From NCBI RefSeq assembly GCF_004352915.1, contig NZ_SJSY01000070.1, forward strand, positions 186,001 to 250,000: a stretch of 64,000 nucleotides of DNA, read 5' to 3'. The translations under genes were made by a program, and so were the position numbers. The notes beneath the pieces are model-generated. The model ran no database searches. It had not been told where the DNA came from and saw only the letters and a list, made by a program, of their open reading frames with translations. Below, piece after piece: positions 25,674-34,662 of the stretch. The stretch is from Flavobacterium zhairuonense (GTDB taxonomy: Bacteria; Bacteroidota; Bacteroidia; Flavobacteriales; Flavobacteriaceae). Position 1 is the stretch's first letter. Every line of letters starts with the position of its first letter.

Positions 25674-26537
25674 ATGAACGTAAAATTATTTTTATCCCTG
25701 GCATTTTTTCTTTCAGTCATCGGCCAAATATCGGCGCAAGATGATTTGCTGAAAGAATTGGATACAATAAAACCAAAGGAAAAACAGACTGAAACCTTAG
25801 CTTTTAAAGGTCTGCAAATATGCAACATGCAATCCACAAAATTGACAGCAAAAGGCGAATGGTATGTTTTGATTTCACATCGTTTTGGCGATTTGACTCA
25901 AGGTTTTGAGAATTTCTTTGGCTTAGATGATGCTTACACTAAACTGGGAGCGATTTACGGTGTTACAGATTGGCTTTCAGTTGGAGCGTCAAGACAAACT
26001 AATAACAAAATTTATGAATTGACATTAAAATACAGATTAAAAACACAAGAAATCGATGGCTTTCCTGTGACCATTGTAGGTTATAACACGATGGATATCA
26101 ATACCAATTTAAGTACGGATCAATATCCGTACTTAAAATTCAACAATCGATTGGCTTTTACGACACAATTATTAGTATCGAGACAGTTTTCTGATAAAAT
26201 TTCACTTGAAGTAAACCCGATTTACATTCATAAAAATCTATATGACGAGACTACGGAACAAAAAGATCAATTTGTGGTTGGACTTGGCGGACGATATAAA
26301 TTCACAAAACGATTGAGCATGAATCTTGAATATGCGCCCCGAATAAATGCTCCAGAAAACGATGTGTATCACAACTTGGTTTCATTAGGATTGGATATCG
26401 ATACTGGTGGACATATTTTTCAAATGGTGTTCTCAAACTGCCAGACTATGAATGATGTCTATGTATTTTCTAATGCAACTGGAAAATGGAATGGCGGAAG
26501 TATTTACTTCGGATTTAATCTCTACAGAGTTTTTTAA
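25674..26537 (+). CDS. DUF5777-family outer-membrane beta-barrel protein
   Basis: The 287-residue protein has a signal peptide (about 1-21) and then alternating beta strands with the features WYVLISHRFGDLTQGFENFF and YGVTDWLSVGASRQTNNKIY, ending in aromatic VF as in outer-membrane barrels. This matches DUF5777, whose members lie beside YceI and cytochrome c genes in Bacteroidota. The function is not established. It starts 4 nt after the OB-fold gene, so they are coupled. Confidence 0.78.
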   Translation: MNVKLFLSLAFFLSVIGQISAQDDLLKELDTIKPKEKQTETLAFKGLQICNMQSTKLTAKGEWYVLISHRFGDLTQGFENFFGLDDAYTKLGAIYGVTDWLSVGASRQTNNKIYELTLKYRLKTQEIDGFPVTIVGYNTMDINTNLSTDQYPYLKFNNRLAFTTQLLVSRQFSDKISLEVNPIYIHKNLYDETTEQKDQFVVGLGGRYKFTKRLSMNLEYAPRINAPENDVYHNLVSLGLDIDTGGHIFQMVFSNCQTMNDVYVFSNATGKWNGGSIYFGFNLYRVF

Positions 26538-26554
26538 AATTAATACGAAATTCT

Positions 26555-26902
26555 ATGAAAAAAATAAAAATTTGTCTCACAGCAATCTCCAGTGTATTCA
26601 TTATCTCTTGTGAATCTAATACTTACAGCGAAATAAGTCCGCCGGCTGGAAACCCAACTTATGTAGCAAACATAGAACATATTATGGAACACAATTGTCT
26701 AAGTTGTCATTCTGGAACAGCTTCTCAATATCCTAATCTAGAAACCTACGAAGGAGTAAAAAATGCATGTACCAATGCTAATTTAATCTGCAGAATAGAA
26801 TCTGAATCTTGTGGACAAAGAATGCCTTTAGGAGGAAGTTTGCCTCAAAGCGATATTGATATGATAAAACTTTGGGCAACAAACGGATTTATAAAAGAAT
26901 AA
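26555..26902 (+). CDS. small c-type cytochrome lipoprotein
   Basis: The 115-residue lipoprotein has a lipobox-like IISC, then one heme-c attachment motif CLSCH (Cys-48, Cys-51, His-52) and a C-terminal RMPLGGSLP that can supply the distal Met ligand. It is an envelope electron carrier, presumably facing the periplasm. It lies between DUF5777 and YceI genes, which suggests a shared electron-transfer or redox-sensing role; the partner is unknown. Confidence 0.82.
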   Translation: MKKIKICLTAISSVFIISCESNTYSEISPPAGNPTYVANIEHIMEHNCLSCHSGTASQYPNLETYEGVKNACTNANLICRIESESCGQRMPLGGSLPQSDIDMIKLWATNGFIKE

Positions 26903-26911
26903 ATTATTACG

Positions 26912-27454
26912 ATGAAAAAAATAGCATTTTTGGCATTATTGCTTTTTGTGGGAAACTCGGTTTTCTCACAGAAAATCATGACACGAACCGGGCAAGTAAA
27001 ATTTGAAGCTTCAGTGCCTTCTTTCGAGGCTGTTGCCGCCACAAACAATTCGGTTTCAGCAATTCTTGACAAGTCAACTGGCGAATTTGCAGTTTTGGCA
27101 TTGATAAAAGCTTTCAAATTTGAAATTCCGTTGATGGAAGAACATTTTAATGAAAATTATATGGAATCTTCAATCTATCCAAAAGCCACATTTAAAGGTA
27201 AAATCATAGATTTTGATGCTTCTAAATTAAGCGTCTCAAAAAAATATGATGTCGAAGGTGATCTGACTATACATGGCGTTACAAAGAAGATTAAAACTAA
27301 AGTCAGTTTAGCCTTAAAAGATGGAAAATTATATCTCTCCAACAATTTTACTGTCAAAGCTCAGGATTTTAATATCAAAATACCGAGTGTTGTAAAAAGC
27401 AAAGTTTCAGAAGATGTAAAGATTGCCCTGAATTTTATCCTTGATGAAAAATAA
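26912..27454 (+). CDS. YceI-family periplasmic lipid-binding-like protein
   Basis: The 180-residue protein has a signal peptide (about 1-19) and the YceI fold: FEASVPSFEAVAATNN at the start, FNENYMESSIYPKATFKGKI in the middle and the DVEGDLTIHGVTKKI motif. YceI proteins bind isoprenoid-like lipids in a lipocalin-like barrel. Its position 9 nt after the cytochrome suggests that an isoprenoid quinone or similar ligand may link it to the redox partner, an inference from context. Confidence 0.85.
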   Translation: MKKIAFLALLLFVGNSVFSQKIMTRTGQVKFEASVPSFEAVAATNNSVSAILDKSTGEFAVLALIKAFKFEIPLMEEHFNENYMESSIYPKATFKGKIIDFDASKLSVSKKYDVEGDLTIHGVTKKIKTKVSLALKDGKLYLSNNFTVKAQDFNIKIPSVVKSKVSEDVKIALNFILDEK

Positions 27455-27482
27455 TCTTTTGTAATCCTAAAATTATACAATT

Positions 27483-27971
27483 ATGAAATCTCTATTCAAT
27501 TTTTCGGCACTCTTATTGTTGCTATTTATTGGAGTTTCTTGCTCTAGTAATGACGACAATTCTAGTCCGTCACCTATTATTGTAACATTCAATGCGACTT
27601 TGAGTGGTGCAAGTGAAGTTCCTTCAAATGCTTCAACAGCAACAGGAGCAGCAACTTTGAGTTATAATAAAACCACAAAAATCTTTACGGTTACTGTGAC
27701 GTATTCTGGTTTAACGCCAACTATGGGACACATACATATGGGCGCTGCAGGTACAAATGGTCCTGTAATATTTCCATTCTCTAGTTTGGCATCACCTATT
27801 AGCTATACTAGCGCTGCATTGACTGCAGCTCAAGAAACAGATCTTATGGCTAATAATTATTATGTCAATCTGCATTCTGATGCTTTTTCTGGAGGTGAAA
27901 TAAGAGGACAACTCGTTACTGCTAATCCAGCCGGAAGTCCTGCTGGTGGCGGAGGTGGTGGAGGCTACTAA
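27483..27971 (+). CDS. CHRD-domain lipoprotein with glycine-rich tail
   Basis: The 162-residue lipoprotein has lipobox GVSC, one CHRD domain (about 35-145, with SGASEVPSNASTATGAATLS, HIHMGAAGTNGPV and NLHSDAFSGGEIRGQL) and a Gly-rich C-terminus. CHRD domains are named after chordin and bind unknown partners outside the cell. It ends the operon; a terminator follows. Confidence 0.85.
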   Translation: MKSLFNFSALLLLLFIGVSCSSNDDNSSPSPIIVTFNATLSGASEVPSNASTATGAATLSYNKTTKIFTVTVTYSGLTPTMGHIHMGAAGTNGPVIFPFSSLASPISYTSAALTAAQETDLMANNYYVNLHSDAFSGGEIRGQLVTANPAGSPAGGGGGGGY

Positions 27972-28000
27972 CGTTTTTTATTAAATTTATGTTGATTACA

Positions 28001-28032
28001 AAAAGCCTTACTGTTTAGATAGTAAGGCTTTT
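28001..28032. terminator. bidirectional terminator between convergent genes
   Basis: A 12-bp perfect stem, AAAAGCCTTACT (28001-28012) with AGTAAGGCTTTT (28021-28032), and an 8-nt loop. It serves the six-gene operon (plus) and the peptide-export operon (minus). Confidence 0.8.
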
Positions 28033-28063
28033 GTATTTTTAAGGAGTTTTTTATTTCTTCTTC

Positions 28064-29089
28064 TTACATAAAAGATGCTATTTTATCCGTGTTTTTAAAA
28101 TCTTTATCCTCGGAAATTTCATTTATAAAGAAACTTAATTTTTTCAAATCAAATTGTCTTGGAAAGATATAATTATTGATCGCAATTGTGGGAGTAAATA
28201 TGATGTCGTTTTCTGAATTTGAATGAAATTGAGCGTTTAAGATTTCGTCTGATTTTATTTCGTTTGATTGTGAAATTGTGCTTTCACATAATTTCTTTTC
28301 ATCTTTATATTCAAACCAATTATGCAATTCTTTCTTAAAAACTTCTTGTCCTTTATCAAGATAAAAAGCCACTAATTGCTGATGTATTTTTTTTGACTTT
28401 TTATAACCATACTCATTATTGTTAAAATTAAAACGAATATCTAAACATACTTTATCGAAATGTTTTTCCAATATTCTCTCTAAAATAAAATAGCTTTCTT
28501 TGCAAGCACTACTAAATGGATTAATAACCATTATAATTTTTAATGAAGCATTTATTATATTGCCCAACTGTATAGTTGATGATTGAGGCAGATTATTTTC
28601 GATAAAATTAGAAGTTAACAAAGTATCTTTAAAAGCTTGATAATTATGAAGCTTTTTATTTTTCTTTGATTGTTTAAAATTCAATTTTATAAGTATTTTT
28701 TTTAAAAAACTTTTTACTTCTAGTTCCGAATTTTCTATCAAAATTATCAGGCCATTACAACGAGATTCTAATTCTTTTTTCGAAATTTTATTTTTATTTT
28801 TACCACTATAACAAATATAATTCCCCTTCTTTTCTTCGATAACGTAGTACCGATTATTATTACTCTCATCGCTAAGTACTGTCATAAAACGACTTGGCAA
28901 TGAATCTATTTGTTGCAAATCTATACGAAAAGCGCCGTTATCTATATTAAAAAAATTCAAAGTGTCTGTAATTGACAATAAGGAAGGGTATGCTGGATGT
29001 TCTTGAATCTGTAACTCAAATTCATTTAGGTCAATAAAAATTCTTTCTTTTTCTAAATATTTATATATATAATAGAATTCTTTATCCAT
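28064..29089 (-). CDS. soluble paralogue of the VKOR/thioredoxin protein: C39-like domain plus thioredoxin-like domain without CxxC
   Basis: The 341-residue protein aligns with the VKOR fusion (34663-36288) at both ends. Residues 1-120 match its N-terminal C39-like domain (YLEKE, HPAYPSLLSITDTLNFFNI, KKELESRCNGLIILIE), and about 148-341 match its C-terminal thioredoxin-like part (YQAFKDTLLTSN, INPFSSAC, FTPTIAINNYIFPRQF). The five membrane helices between them are absent. The redox motif CGHC of the paralogue reads SSAC (193-196), so only one Cys remains and no dithiol exchange is possible. Without membrane helices or signal, both halves should stay in the cytoplasm. I infer a substrate-binding or chaperone role for the peptide made by this operon. 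It is the last gene of the operon. Confidence 0.75.
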   Translation of the reverse strand: MDKEFYYIYKYLEKERIFIDLNEFELQIQEHPAYPSLLSITDTLNFFNIDNGAFRIDLQQIDSLPSRFMTVLSDESNNNRYYVIEEKKGNYICYSGKNKNKISKKELESRCNGLIILIENSELEVKSFLKKILIKLNFKQSKKNKKLHNYQAFKDTLLTSNFIENNLPQSSTIQLGNIINASLKIIMVINPFSSACKESYFILERILEKHFDKVCLDIRFNFNNNEYGYKKSKKIHQQLVAFYLDKGQEVFKKELHNWFEYKDEKKLCESTISQSNEIKSDEILNAQFHSNSENDIIFTPTIAINNYIFPRQFDLKKLSFFINEISEDKDFKNTDKIASFM

Positions 29090-29103
29090 ATTAAATCAAG
29101 GTC

Positions 29104-30114
29104 TTATTTTTTTTTTCTTAGAACGTTTTTCTTTAAAACAGTCCATTTATCTATTTTTTGTACTTCTTTGTGTATGAAATAATTTTTAATAAAAGCATCA
29201 TCAGCTTTATTGGTAATAAATAAACCATTTTCATCACGATCTTTTATTTCCTTTATTTTAGAACTGTATTCAAGTCGTCTTTTATACTGCCTTTTTTCTA
29301 GATCTCCATGCCAAATATGATATAGATCACCTTCAACAAATCCGATTTTTCCCTCCGTAATTTTATGAAAAGAAAAACTCCATAAAACTTCTTCTGAAAC
29401 ATTATTACTAGAAATTTCATTGGAATTGAATAGTAATCCAGCGGCAGCATGAGCAATAATATAATCAGCACCACCAATTAAAGCCTTATCAAATAATGGC
29501 ACAGCGTCTAAAATTTCTCTTTGCGCTCCCCAAGCAAAACCTACGTGACCATGCTTATTATAATTTTCATTTTTCCAATATTGTGTTGTTGCAAAATTCG
29601 CACTAAAACTTCTCCACACCTTTTTATTTATAGCATTTGGCAAATAAGATTCTCTAATTTTATCCATAGCAAAAGAAGGTCTTATCTCATCTTTTTCGAG
29701 AAAAACCGCGTATTCAAATGGCTGTATTATTGTCTTGGTTTGTAATTGTTTTACTCCATCAATTATCCAGTTTTCATTCGTGAAAACAACATCAGCATCC
29801 AACCAAAAAACATATTTGTACTTTGGTGGCAAATCAGAAATAATTTTATTTAATAGGGACTCTTTATGCCAAAGTAAATTCTCGGTATATATCCTTTTTA
29901 TATTTTCATTTTCTTCAAGCTGTGGTTCCGAATTACCAATTACGCATTCAATAATTGCGTGGTCTAAATGTTTTATACTTTCATAAAATATTTCGAAAGC
30001 TTTTATTCTGTAAGGGGAATTTTGAGGATTAAAAAAACAAGAAATTATAATTGCCTCAGGATGCATTTTATACTTATTTTTAAAAACAGATTTTCTTTTA
30101 AGCGAATTGAACAT
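29104..30114 (-). CDS. GT-A-type glycosyltransferase (GT2-like)
   Basis: The 336-residue protein has the beta-alpha-beta start of a nucleotide-sugar-binding fold (AIIISCFFNPQNSPYRIKAF), then WLDADVVF with the DxD metal/sugar-nucleotide motif (Asp-106, Asp-108), and later GGADYIIAHAA and LYHIWHGDLEKRQYKRR, which resemble acceptor-side motifs of family-2-like enzymes. No membrane helix or signal is seen. A start at Met-17 (30066) is possible. It follows the DUF6625 gene by 47 nt and precedes the thioredoxin-like paralogue by 14 nt, so it belongs to the peptide-export operon. I infer that it modifies the precursor peptide; an exopolysaccharide role cannot be excluded. Confidence 0.75.
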   Translation of the reverse strand: MFNSLKRKSVFKNKYKMHPEAIIISCFFNPQNSPYRIKAFEIFYESIKHLDHAIIECVIGNSEPQLEENENIKRIYTENLLWHKESLLNKIISDLPPKYKYVFWLDADVVFTNENWIIDGVKQLQTKTIIQPFEYAVFLEKDEIRPSFAMDKIRESYLPNAINKKVWRSFSANFATTQYWKNENYNKHGHVGFAWGAQREILDAVPLFDKALIGGADYIIAHAAAGLLFNSNEISSNNVSEEVLWSFSFHKITEGKIGFVEGDLYHIWHGDLEKRQYKRRLEYSSKIKEIKDRDENGLFITNKADDAFIKNYFIHKEVQKIDKWTVLKKNVLRKKK

Positions 30115-30161
30115 ACTTTAAATTTTAATGACACAATTATTTATTTCAACGATAAAACCCC

Positions 30162-31001
30162 TTACCTAGAATGGTAAATTTTTGTTTTACTTATATAGTA
30201 TTTATTTGGAATTTTTTTAGTTTTTTTTGTCGTATTGTATTCTTTTTTAAACCAAAATAAATGATACAATAAACCTTCAAATTGATTTTTATAATAAATT
30301 CTTCCATTGTCAAAAATTATTTTTCCTATTAGTCCTTCGAAAAGAATAAAATCAAAATGAGCCTTAATCTCTCGTTCCTGGTCGGCTTTTTTTATAAGAT
30401 GGGTGAAACTTTCAATTTCTGTATCAAGGTCAAATATTGATGCTCCTGCGGTTAATTCATCCCAAACAAAACTGCATTCATCAAAACAATAATGTTTAGA
30501 ATTAGAAAGCACTTTTTTATAATCCTTGCTTCTCATAAAAAATGTATTCATGACTTTATTATTTTTATATAAGGCAAAACATCCTGTAGTATAATCATGC
30601 CTGACACTTATAAAATCAAATTCTTCCAGCATTTCATCGGTAATAAAATCACGCACATTTCCGTAGATAATATCCAAATCACTTTGCCCCCAAAAATCAT
30701 ATCCTTGCACAATTTCTGGAAATAAAAAACCATACGCAGGTTTAAAATCACACAGTTTATATGGATAATCAATGTTTACGGCAAATCCCAATTTTTCAGA
30801 AGCTGCTTTTTTTATATATTCTAATTTTCTATTTATAATGATTAGATTTTTTGGTTTATTTGGAATCTCCTCAATATTATCTGTGATGATATAAAAATCA
30901 ATCGTTGGATTAAATGAACACGAATGTACATAATAGGGAAAATACCATGGATATTGACCATACCAGCACGTAACCACAGCAATAGATTTTAGTTTATTCA
31001 T
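30162..31001 (-). CDS. DUF6625-family glycosyltransferase-like protein
   Basis: The 279-residue protein has the pattern of DUF6625 proteins: AVVTCWYGQYPWYFPYYVHS at the start, YDFWGQSDLDIIYGNVRDF with an acidic DLD motif (sugar-nucleotide or metal site), then DYTTGCFALYKNN and CFDECSFVWDE. Such proteins are glycosyltransferase-like and usually sit in surface-polysaccharide loci. Here it lies in the peptide-export operon, 18 nt after the HlyD gene, next to a second GT-A protein. The acceptor is unknown. Confidence 0.7.
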   Translation of the reverse strand: MNKLKSIAVVTCWYGQYPWYFPYYVHSCSFNPTIDFYIITDNIEEIPNKPKNLIIINRKLEYIKKAASEKLGFAVNIDYPYKLCDFKPAYGFLFPEIVQGYDFWGQSDLDIIYGNVRDFITDEMLEEFDFISVRHDYTTGCFALYKNNKVMNTFFMRSKDYKKVLSNSKHYCFDECSFVWDELTAGASIFDLDTEIESFTHLIKKADQEREIKAHFDFILFEGLIGKIIFDNGRIYYKNQFEGLLYHLFWFKKEYNTTKKTKKIPNKYYISKTKIYHSR

Positions 31002-31019
31002 ATTTCAATCAGTTATATA

Positions 31020-32366
31020 TCATTGTGTTTGTTCCGAAGACATCTTTTTTTCGACAAGAGCTGGTCTGTTAAAAATGTCTCTGAATTGATACAACAATCT
31101 TTCTGTTAATCTTAAGTCTTCAGTAATAATTTCAGCGCTTCCTTCCATTTCTTGTGTGAAAGGAAGTTTTTTATGATAGGAAGTTTCTAAACCATTTGGC
31201 AATGCTACATCGATTAGAATGTTTCCATCTTTATCAGGAATTAGAGAAATATTTTTTACTTCTCCTTTAATTTTACCAAATTCATTACTTGGGTAATTAA
31301 CCAACCTTACAATGATTTTTTGCCCAACTTTTATTTTACCCGAATTCAAAGCTGGAGATTTTACTTTTCCGATAATATCATTTTTTGCATCTGGAATAAT
31401 TGAAAACACATTATCACCAGCATTAATTGTTTGATTTTCATTCCAAACTTGCAAAAAAGTAATTACACCACTTATTGAAGATTTTAAGGTATATGCTAAT
31501 TCCCAATCTTTTATCACTTTTTTAAGCTGATAAAAAGACTGTGCCATACTTCGCCCTAAATTCATCTCTTCTTTAGTACTAGTGATTTCTGTAACCAAAC
31601 CCAATTTTGTGTTAGTAATGTAACTTGACTTTAATTGGGAAATAGTTGATAGAAGTCCTTTATAACTTTTTTGGGCTTGTAAATAACCTAGTTTTTTAGA
31701 CTCCATTTCTTGTGCAGAAATAATGCCTTTATTAAATAAGGTTTCAAAGCGACTTATCTCATTTTTTTGAAGTTGAAGTTCGCTCTCATTAATTTCTTTT
31801 TGGTCTTGCAAAATTTCAAGTCTTTCCTTAATTTGTTTTTTTTCAGAAATTTGTGCTTGGCTCTCGACTTCAAAAGGTTTTAAATTTTTATTTAATTTTT
31901 CCTCTTCATAATCTTTTTGAAAAATTCCAAAAGCACTTTCAATTTCTCCAAGCTGCAAATTCTTTAATAAAGCAAATGGAAATGTCTTATCTGAATCATT
32001 GATATTATAATTGTCGACAATATTTTTTAATAAAAAAACATCTTTATAGTTAGCTGTATTTTCAATGACGGCAAGCGTGGTATTTTTTGAAACAATAGCT
32101 TTGTTTTTCACAAGAATAGCCTCAATTCTTCCCGTTGATCTTGAGACAATTTTTTCTGGTGGAAAATTAGTCGTTATTATGATTTTAGTATTTACTATGT
32201 CTGGATATTTAACACCCCAGGAAACTAGAAACAACATCATAATAATCACAAAAATGAAAACCGTTCCCCATCGTATCATCCAATGTGGCACTCTATGGAG
32301 AATTTCCTGGACTTCTTCACTTCGAAGTTCAAATTCGGTTGACTTTATTTTTAGATTTTTCGTCAT
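31020..32366 (-). CDS. HlyD-family secretion adaptor
   Basis: The 448-residue membrane-fusion protein has one membrane helix (about 31-52), a barrel/biotinyl-lipoyl-like start (IVSRSTGRIEAILVKNKAIV), a long coiled coil (about 150-275) and a C-terminal barrel (DNVFSIIPDAKNDIIGKVKS and VGQKIIVRLVNYPSNEFG). It links the inner-membrane transporter to an outer-membrane channel in a type I system. It begins 20 nt after the C39-ABC transporter gene stops. No TolC-like gene is in the window. Confidence 0.88.
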   Translation of the reverse strand: MTKNLKIKSTEFELRSEEVQEILHRVPHWMIRWGTVFIFVIIMMLFLVSWGVKYPDIVNTKIIITTNFPPEKIVSRSTGRIEAILVKNKAIVSKNTTLAVIENTANYKDVFLLKNIVDNYNINDSDKTFPFALLKNLQLGEIESAFGIFQKDYEEEKLNKNLKPFEVESQAQISEKKQIKERLEILQDQKEINESELQLQKNEISRFETLFNKGIISAQEMESKKLGYLQAQKSYKGLLSTISQLKSSYITNTKLGLVTEITSTKEEMNLGRSMAQSFYQLKKVIKDWELAYTLKSSISGVITFLQVWNENQTINAGDNVFSIIPDAKNDIIGKVKSPALNSGKIKVGQKIIVRLVNYPSNEFGKIKGEVKNISLIPDKDGNILIDVALPNGLETSYHKKLPFTQEMEGSAEIITEDLRLTERLLYQFRDIFNRPALVEKKMSSEQTQ

Positions 32367-32386
32367 TTTTTATTTCTTAAAACAGC

Positions 32387-34579
32387 TTAATTTCCTAATT
32401 GCAATTGATTGTGTACTAATTCAAAATAACTTCCTTTTCGCTTTACCAATTCAGTATGGTTGCCAATCTCAACAATTTTTCCTTTACCCAAAACAACAAT
32501 CTGATCTGCATTCATAACTGTGCTCAAACGATGAGCAATAACAACAACCGTTTTATCTTTAAAAAAAACATCTAATTTTCTCATGATTTCTTTTTCATTA
32601 TTGGCATCCAAAGCAGAAGTAGCTTCGTCAAACAGCAACATTTCAGGATTTTTATAAACCGCTCTGGCAATTAATAGTCGTTGTTTTTGACCGGTACTCA
32701 TTCCAACACCTTCTGAACCTATTTTAGTATTATATCCTAAGGGCAATCCTGAAATATAATCTTGAATATTTGCAACATCTGTCGCATAAACTAAGCGCTC
32801 TTTATCTATTTTATCTACTCCTATTGCAATATTATTTGCAATGGTATCATTAAAAATAAATCCTTCCTGCATGACAGCGCCAATATTATCACGCCAGGAT
32901 TTTTGATAAATATCTTTCAATTGTGTATTGCCTACTTTAATTTCACCCTCAGAAGGTTCATAAAATTTAAGCAAGAGTTTCATTAAAGTAGTTTTACCAC
33001 TGCCGCTTACTCCCACAATCGCTGTAACTTTATGTGCCGGTATTGTTAAATTCAATTTATCAATCACTGAATCATCCGAGCCTGGATAGCGATACGAAAG
33101 ATTTTTAATCTCAATTGCTGTATCTTTTGGAATTTCATGAGTTTGAAAAGGTTCTTGTTGTGTTTCATCTTCTTTATTATAAATTTCCGATAATCGCGAT
33201 AATGATATTTTGGCATCCTGCAACTCACGAACAAAATTAATAAGCTGAGAAATAGGTCCATTTAAGCTTCCTGCGATAGAATTTATTGCCATCATCATAC
33301 CTAGAGTAATTTGGCCATCTATGACTAATTTTGCAGATATAAAAGAAATAAATATGTTTTTTAACTGATCTATAACCGAAGAACCAATTGTTTGAGTTTG
33401 TTCCAGAATCAATCCTTTTATAGAGACTTTAAACAACCGAGCCTGTATATATTCCCATCCCCACCTTTTTTGCTTTTCGGCATTATGCAATTTAATTTCC
33501 TGCATTCCATTAATCAACTCCATTACTTTACTCTGTTCTTTGCTTACTTCAGAAAAACGTTTATAATCTAAAACTTCACGCTGCCTTAAAAACAAAGCAA
33601 TCCAGCCAAAATACAATAGACTTCCGGTAAAAAACACAAAGAAAATTTGAAGATTATAATAAGCCAAAACACCTCCCATAATAAACATATTGATAAACGA
33701 AAAAAGCACGTTCAGAGATGAAGTCGTCAAAATTCGTTCTATACGGCGATGATCATTAATTCGCTGCATAATATCTCCGGTCATTCGAACATCAAAGAAC
33801 GCAATCGGAAGATTCATCAATTTAATGAAGAAATCAGAGATTAAAGAAATATTAATTCGAGTAGAAAGATGCAACATTATCCAACTCCTAATTAATTCTA
33901 AACCTGTTTTTCCAATAAAAAGAAACAATTGAGCAAACAGAACCAAATAAACAAATTGAATATTTTGATTCTGAATCCCAATATCCACAATACTTTGTGT
34001 AAGAAAAGGAAAAATTAGTTGTAATAAACTCCCAGCTAGCAATCCAATACTTAATTGAAACAAAAACGATTTATATCGTAATATATATTGCGACAACAAA
34101 CCAAATCCTAAACCTTTCTTTTCTTCGATCTCAAATTCTGAATTGAAAAAACGGGGAGTGGTTTCCAATAACAAAGCAATACCATCTTTTGTTTCTACAT
34201 CAGCATTATTTCCAATCCAAAATCTAATAAATTCTTTTTCACCGTAATCAATCAATCCAAAAGCAGGATCAGAGATATAATACCTGCCTTTTTTTATTTT
34301 ATACAATACTACATAATGTCCTTTGTTCCAGAACAAAATACAAGGCAAAGAAAGTTCATCTATTCTTCCTAAATTAAGTTTTATTCCCAGAGTCCTAAAA
34401 CCAATTTTCTCTGCAGCATCACTTAACAACATCATATTACTTCCTTGGCGAGTAGTTTCGCTAAAATCGCGTAACTGCTGAATATTAAAACTCTTACCAT
34501 AGAATTTGGATATGATTTTTATACATGCAGGGCCACAATCTTTAGAATCAGATTGTCTGTAATTAGGAAATTTTTTCAA
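32387..34579 (-). CDS. C39-peptidase ABC transporter (PCAT) for leader cleavage and export
   Basis: The 730-residue protein has three parts. The N-terminal C39 cysteine protease shows Gln-9, the catalytic Cys-15 in KDCGPAC, His-88 in KGHYVVLY and Asp-104 in SDPAFG. Six membrane helices follow (about 165-430). The nucleotide-binding domain has Walker A GVSGSGKTT (about 522-530), the signature MSTGQKQR and Walker B LLFDEATSA. Such exporters cut double-glycine leaders and secrete the core peptide. The likely substrate is the 70-residue precursor in the same operon. The protease triad is complete, so it should be active. Confidence 0.93.
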   Translation of the reverse strand: MKKFPNYRQSDSKDCGPACIKIISKFYGKSFNIQQLRDFSETTRQGSNMMLLSDAAEKIGFRTLGIKLNLGRIDELSLPCILFWNKGHYVVLYKIKKGRYYISDPAFGLIDYGEKEFIRFWIGNNADVETKDGIALLLETTPRFFNSEFEIEEKKGLGFGLLSQYILRYKSFLFQLSIGLLAGSLLQLIFPFLTQSIVDIGIQNQNIQFVYLVLFAQLFLFIGKTGLELIRSWIMLHLSTRINISLISDFFIKLMNLPIAFFDVRMTGDIMQRINDHRRIERILTTSSLNVLFSFINMFIMGGVLAYYNLQIFFVFFTGSLLYFGWIALFLRQREVLDYKRFSEVSKEQSKVMELINGMQEIKLHNAEKQKRWGWEYIQARLFKVSIKGLILEQTQTIGSSVIDQLKNIFISFISAKLVIDGQITLGMMMAINSIAGSLNGPISQLINFVRELQDAKISLSRLSEIYNKEDETQQEPFQTHEIPKDTAIEIKNLSYRYPGSDDSVIDKLNLTIPAHKVTAIVGVSGSGKTTLMKLLLKFYEPSEGEIKVGNTQLKDIYQKSWRDNIGAVMQEGFIFNDTIANNIAIGVDKIDKERLVYATDVANIQDYISGLPLGYNTKIGSEGVGMSTGQKQRLLIARAVYKNPEMLLFDEATSALDANNEKEIMRKLDVFFKDKTVVVIAHRLSTVMNADQIVVLGKGKIVEIGNHTELVKRKGSYFELVHNQLQLGN

Positions 34580-34662
34580 CTTTTAAATTTGTAAATTAAT
34601 GTTTATGTAACAATACCCGGTATTTTTTCTCGCCTAGGTATTGCGTTTTTCTTTCTCAGAAG

